From: an uncultured Eubacteriales bacterium
GTDB taxonomy: Bacteria > Bacillota > Clostridia > Peptostreptococcales > Anaerovoracaceae
Reading direction: 5' to 3'
Length of the DNA stretch: 11,070 nucleotides
Assembly (NCBI GenBank): GCA_902797405.1
Contig: CADBSP010000172.1
Coordinates: forward strand, 1-11,070
Shown: piece by piece, positions 7,817-11,070 of the stretch
How the letters are laid out: each line of letters opens with the position of its first letter
Position numbering within the stretch: the stretch's first letter is position 1
The notes under the pieces: generated by a model
Database searches by the model: none
The model's input: the letters and a program-made list of their open reading frames with translations, nothing else
What the model was told of the DNA's origin: nothing
Made by a program: the position numbers and the translations under genes

Positions 7817-9994
7817 CTACTCGTTTGCCACCAGTTCAGCATATGCGCCTCCAAGTGACATCAATTCCTGATGGGTTCCACGCTCTATTACCTCACCTTT
7901 ATCCAGAACAATAATTTCATCGCAATCACGCACAGTAGAAAGTCGATGAGCAATAACGATGCATGTTATTCCTCTATTACGTATTGCGTTTACTACATCA
8001 TATTCTGTCCTAGCATCAAGTGCACTTGTTGCCTCGTCCAAAACTATAATGGTCGGATCCTGAGCAAGCACTCTGGCTATCTCCATTCTCTGCCTTTGAC
8101 CGCCTGACATGTTTTTCCCACCGCTAATAACCTTATGCTGGTATCCACCCTGAAGCGCAATGATATCATCATGAATCTGTGCATCACGAGCTGCCATAAT
8201 CATTTCAAAATCCTTTATAGAATCATCCCACATCTTAATATTGTTTCCGATTGTATCTTCAAACAGGATGATGTCTTGGTCTACAACAGCAAGGGATCCG
8301 GTTATAACGTCTCTGGGATAAGCAGATCTAGGCTTTCCGTCAAAGAGTATCTCTCCACTCCAAGGCTGATACAGACCTGAGATTAGTTTCGATATCGTGG
8401 ACTTTCCACACCCTGACGTACCAACAAGTGCAATTCTGTCTCCGCTTTTCATATTCAAAGAAAAATCTTTGATTAGCGGTTCATCCAATCTGGAGTAACC
8501 AAAGGTTATATTTTTTAATTCAACATTCCCCTTCAGCTTAGCAAGGTTTTCTTCTTCGTGTTCTCGTTCAATGACATTTTCGTCCGCAGGATATTCCATA
8601 ACATCCTCAATGCGCTCCATCTCGGTACGCATTTCCTGAATGGTCTGTCCCGCGCTGACAAGGGTCATAGCAGGTGACATGAATGAACTTAGGAAGCCTT
8701 GAAACATTAGAACAGCACCCAGGCTGAAATTCCCCTGAATCGTGATGTATATACCAACAAGCAAGACAGCATAATTAGCCAACTCACTAAAGAATTCCGG
8801 AATAATACCAAGATAATAATCGGTTTTGGCAGACTTCACCGTTTGCATATTCACAGACGCCTGGTACCCTGCCCATTTTTGGAAGAACCCATTTTCTGCA
8901 CCGCTTGATTTGATCGTCTCAATCATTTCAATTCCTGAAACTGTGGCAGCTTCCAGCTTACCCTCATCACGCATCTGAACTCGGGTAATATTGACACGTT
9001 TTTCTGAGATAATACGTGACATCACAATATTTAATACCAGGGCACCAATCCCAATCAGAGTTAGAAGCGGGCTTTGCTTAATCATCAGTAATAAATAGAA
9101 AACCATCATTACGGTGTTTAAGAGAAGCGGTGCAAAGGTGTCAACCAAGATTCCGGCTATAGAAGCATTGTTAGCGGCGCGGGACTGTATGTCACCCGCA
9201 AGCCGCTGAGAGAAAAAATCCATCGGCAGATGAAGAACCTTCCACATATATGAAGTGTTTCCAACCACCGCCAGTTTCCCGCTTATTCGCAAGGAATATA
9301 CGGTCTGCACCCATGCGACAATCAGCTGAATAGCCGCAAGCAGAATCATGATAGATATGAAAGGATACAACCATTCACGGTTTATACCCGTAAGCAGGCG
9401 ATCCATAAAAATGCGGGAAGTTACAGAATTCGCAATACCAAATAGATAGCTTATCGCTAGAGTAAGCATAACAAAAACGATAGTCGAGCCTGCACCAACA
9501 AGCCTCTTGCGTGCAAAAGCAAGGGTGCTTCTTCGTTTGCCGCTCGGCTCAAACTCTTCTGAAGGCGTCGGAATAATCATGACACCTGTAAATGACCTGT
9601 CAAATTCCTCCCAGCTTACTTTAACTGTTCCCCTGGCAGGATCATTCAGATAGACGTAGTTCCCCTTGAATCCGTTAAGCACTACAAAATGATTCATATT
9701 CCAATGAATAATACAGGGGAACTGCCCGTTTTCTTTTAAAGCCTCCGGACTTGTACGGTATGCACCAACCGTAAAACCATAACGTTCGGCAGCTAGATAA
9801 ATATTCTTCGCTTTGGATCCATCACGAGAAACACCACAATCAAGGCGCACCTGTTCGAGCGGAACCCATTTGCCATAATACGCCATAACCATAGCAAGCG
9901 CAGCAGCTCCGCACTCTAGCGCTTCAAGCTGCATCACAACAGGAACCTTAGCGACACCATTGGTCAATGTGGGCTTAATCGCTTTTCTACTCAT
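7817..9994 (-). CDS. NHLM-type bacteriocin export ABC transporter with C39 leader peptidase
   Basis: This 725-residue protein has three parts. An N-terminal C39 cysteine peptidase (about 15-145) carries Q22 (oxyanion), C28 in LECGAAAL, H102 in NMNHFVVLNG and D118 in LNDPARG, all intact. A six-helix membrane domain lies at about 165-450. The ATPase has Walker A GTSGCGKST (525-533), Q-loop Q573, signature MSGGQRQR (629-636), Walker B TIIVLDE (648-654) and H683. Such proteins cut a leader, usually after a Gly-Gly-type site, on the cytoplasmic side while exporting the peptide. Context (HlyD-like gene before, peptidase-less ABC gene after) matches NHLM_ABC1 of NHLP/Nif11-leader RiPP systems. Its ATG overlaps the upstream stop as ATGA (9994-9991), with GGGAAGTG (10009-10002) as Shine-Dalgarno, so it is translationally coupled to the HlyD-like gene. 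The substrate peptide is not in the window. Confidence 0.93.
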   Translation of the reverse strand: MSRKAIKPTLTNGVAKVPVVMQLEALECGAAALAMVMAYYGKWVPLEQVRLDCGVSRDGSKAKNIYLAAERYGFTVGAYRTSPEALKENGQFPCIIHWNMNHFVVLNGFKGNYVYLNDPARGTVKVSWEEFDRSFTGVMIIPTPSEEFEPSGKRRSTLAFARKRLVGAGSTIVFVMLTLAISYLFGIANSVTSRIFMDRLLTGINREWLYPFISIMILLAAIQLIVAWVQTVYSLRISGKLAVVGNTSYMWKVLHLPMDFFSQRLAGDIQSRAANNASIAGILVDTFAPLLLNTVMMVFYLLLMIKQSPLLTLIGIGALVLNIVMSRIISEKRVNITRVQMRDEGKLEAATVSGIEMIETIKSSGAENGFFQKWAGYQASVNMQTVKSAKTDYYLGIIPEFFSELANYAVLLVGIYITIQGNFSLGAVLMFQGFLSSFMSPAMTLVSAGQTIQEMRTEMERIEDVMEYPADENVIEREHEEENLAKLKGNVELKNITFGYSRLDEPLIKDFSLNMKSGDRIALVGTSGCGKSTISKLISGLYQPWSGEILFDGKPRSAYPRDVITGSLAVVDQDIILFEDTIGNNIKMWDDSIKDFEMIMAARDAQIHDDIIALQGGYQHKVISGGKNMSGGQRQRMEIARVLAQDPTIIVLDEATSALDARTEYDVVNAIRNRGITCIVIAHRLSTVRDCDEIIVLDKGEVIERGTHQELMSLGGAYAELVANE

Positions 9995-10419
9995 AATGAA
10001 TCACTTCCCATCAATAAGAAATCGATAGGATGCGTTTGCTCCACAATCACTGTTCCATTATATGACCCATTCGGAAGGTTGACTTCAGCAATTCCAATGG
10101 TTCTGCCGTATTCATCCGGCTTTGTTAAAGCAATTACATACTCCTGTCCTGAGATACGAAGAGGCATTCCCTCGGTTATGGTTTCTCCTTCGACAGTGAC
10201 GATTACTGCGGAGTGATCCTCCACAACTACTGTTGCTTCTGCCTTAGTTTCAAGAGTACCAATCGCTGCCCATGCAAAAATACCTATCATGAGCACAACG
10301 ACGCAAGCCAGCACAACCCAAACCCCCGGATTTGTGACGCGTAAATAATCCGTCAGTTTCTCCGGCGAGGAAATACGGTCGATGGTTTTTTTACGAAACA
10401 ATTCCTGATTATTATCCAT
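9991..10419 (-). CDS. short HlyD-like NHLM bacteriocin secretion protein
   Basis: This 142-residue protein has the N-terminal signature of the NHLM HlyD-type secretion proteins (FRKKTIDRISSPEKLTDYLRVTNPG, residues 8-32), then one membrane segment (about 33-53). A small external domain of about 85 predicted beta-rich residues ends with THPIDFLLMG, like the last strand of that family. Full-length members known to me are roughly 400 residues and carry a long coiled-coil and lipoyl-like region. Here that middle appears to be absent, yet the frame is clean and the ends fit, so it looks like a compact form and not a frameshifted one. In a single-membrane cell no periplasm-spanning hairpin is needed, which may explain this. 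AGGGG (10433-10429) precedes the ATG at 9 bases. The stop overlaps the start of the ABC gene. The role is presumably to dock to the exporter and guide the peptide on the outer side. Confidence 0.8.
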   Translation of the reverse strand: MDNNQELFRKKTIDRISSPEKLTDYLRVTNPGVWVVLACVVVLMIGIFAWAAIGTLETKAEATVVVEDHSAVIVTVEGETITEGMPLRISGQEYVIALTKPDEYGRTIGIAEVNLPNGSYNGTVIVEQTHPIDFLLMGSDSL

Positions 10420-10432
10420 AGTTATTAACCCC

Positions 10433-10452
10433 TATGATAATATTATATCATA
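10433..10452 (-). promoter_or_regulatory. extended -10 promoter inside a dyad, ahead of the secretion operon
   Basis: On the minus strand the sequence TGATATAAT gives a TGn extended -10 with a perfect TATAAT (10450-10442). No good -35 is visible at 16-18 bases (CGAGGA or similar), which extended -10 promoters can tolerate. The -10 is embedded in an inverted repeat TATGATA (10433-10439) and TATCATA (10446-10452), so a repressor or activator bound there would block or adjust it. The expected transcript start, near 10435, lies about 16 bases before the HlyD-like ATG. This 53-bp gap is the only sizeable one in the leftward gene cluster. The region is AT-rich, so chance matches are possible. Confidence 0.4.
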
Positions 10453-10472
10453 TCTACTTGATCTTCCTCGTA

Positions 10473-11070
10473 TTATTCTATTCCTGCGATTGTAGCGCCT
10501 TCCAGTCTAATAACAGCCGGGATTAACACATCGTTATACTGTCTTAGTTCCTTGGAAAGATACATCTCCTTCACGAGTTCCGTCATCAAGCCGGAAACCG
10601 ATCCACCGGTTACCTTAGTTATCTTTTCACCATCATGATAGTAACCAAGTCTTATCTCACCTGCAATGTCCCCGGTTATGGAATCGCAATCAAAGCCGGA
10701 AAACTCAACTACTTCAATATATGGTCCTACTCTTAACTCTTCCTCGGATTTACTTCCACCTTCGATTCGATAATTATATACAAGCGAACTTTCAGCTAAA
10801 CCAAGATACTGACTAAATTGCCTGGAACCGTAGAAGTTCTCCGGAACATTATCTCTAATGAGAACCCTTTCCTTAATCACTGCGCCCTCTTCATCATGGG
10901 TAAAATTCCTGGAACTATTCGGAAGAAGCGGCAGTGCAGTTAGAGTAATCTTATCTCCTTTCACCCCATCTGCAATCGGCTTCCCGATTTCCCAATCGGA
11001 TAATCGCTGATATTTATAACCGGCATTAACCCGATTAAAGAAATAATCCATTAGTTCCGCTGCATCCTGA
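10473..11070 (-). CDS. TldD/PmbA (TldD/TldE) family protein, C-terminal part, cut by window edge
   Basis: The frame is open through the right edge: six codons (QDAAEL) precede the ATG at 11051, so that ATG is internal and about 198 C-terminal residues are visible. The pattern fits the C-terminal domain of TldD/PmbA proteins: YKYQRLSDWEIGKPIADGV, then FTHDEEGAVIKERVLIRDN (the DDEG.. lid region), FSGFDCDSITGDIAGEIRLGYYHDGE and KVTGGSVSGLMTELVKEM, ending in EGATIAGIE. TldD/TldE heterodimers are cytoplasmic proteases that trim RiPP precursors such as microcin B17. In E. coli TldD the zinc is held by an HExxxH motif and a Cys near the C-terminus. No Cys occurs in the matching stretch here, so this is more likely the non-catalytic TldE-like partner, with a TldD gene expected to the right. 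The HExxxH region is outside the window, so this is not settled. The gene ends 53 bp before the HlyD-like gene. Confidence 0.78.
   Translation of the reverse strand, partial: QDAAELMDYFFNRVNAGYKYQRLSDWEIGKPIADGVKGDKITLTALPLLPNSSRNFTHDEEGAVIKERVLIRDNVPENFYGSRQFSQYLGLAESSLVYNYRIEGGSKSEEELRVGPYIEVVEFSGFDCDSITGDIAGEIRLGYYHDGEKITKVTGGSVSGLMTELVKEMYLSKELRQYNDVLIPAVIRLEGATIAGIE

Overview
The window most resembles an anaerobic Firmicute of the Lachnospiraceae (Butyrivibrio-like) type. The reasons are moderate-to-low GC, strong purine-rich ribosome binding sites, and an NHLM-type peptide exporter of the kind found in rumen and gut clostridia. No rRNA or marker gene is present, so this placement is an inference from gene content and style.

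Layout. Bases 1-308 hold no intact gene. They contain a good leftward promoter (49-77), a decayed and frameshifted fragment that looks like a cell-wall-binding repeat 2 protein (about 75-232), and a short dyad (270-289) just ahead of the first gene. On the + strand follows a two-component system: a membrane sensor histidine kinase (318-2036) overlapping an OmpR-family response regulator (2029-2709). It is closed by a rho-independent terminator (2771-2808).

Everything from 2822 to the right edge is on the minus strand and closely packed. In transcription order, right to left, it reads: the C-terminal part of a TldD/PmbA-family protein, probably the TldE-like partner (10473-11070, cut by the window edge); an unusually short HlyD-like NHLM secretion protein (9991-10419); a C39-peptidase/ABC exporter of the NHLM_ABC1 type (7817-9994); a second ABC exporter without peptidase, NHLM_ABC2 type (5607-7805); an M20-family, carboxypeptidase S-like metallopeptidase (4268-5587); and a YfcC/DcuC-family permease (2822-4255). 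Gaps are -4, 11, 19 and 12 bp, so the last five genes are probably one transcript. The only larger gap (53 bp, 10420-10472) carries an extended -10 promoter inside a dyad.

How the parts may work together. The ABC pair plus adaptor form the export machine of a ribosomal peptide (RiPP/bacteriocin-like) system. The C39 domain would remove a leader during export, and the TldD/E-type protease could trim the peptide or leader inside the cell. The precursor peptide and any modifying enzymes are not in this window and would be expected to the right of 11070. The M20 peptidase and the YfcC permease could recycle peptide or amino-acid fragments, or be passengers on the transcript. The convergent two-component system may regulate the locus, but nothing in the sequence proves it.
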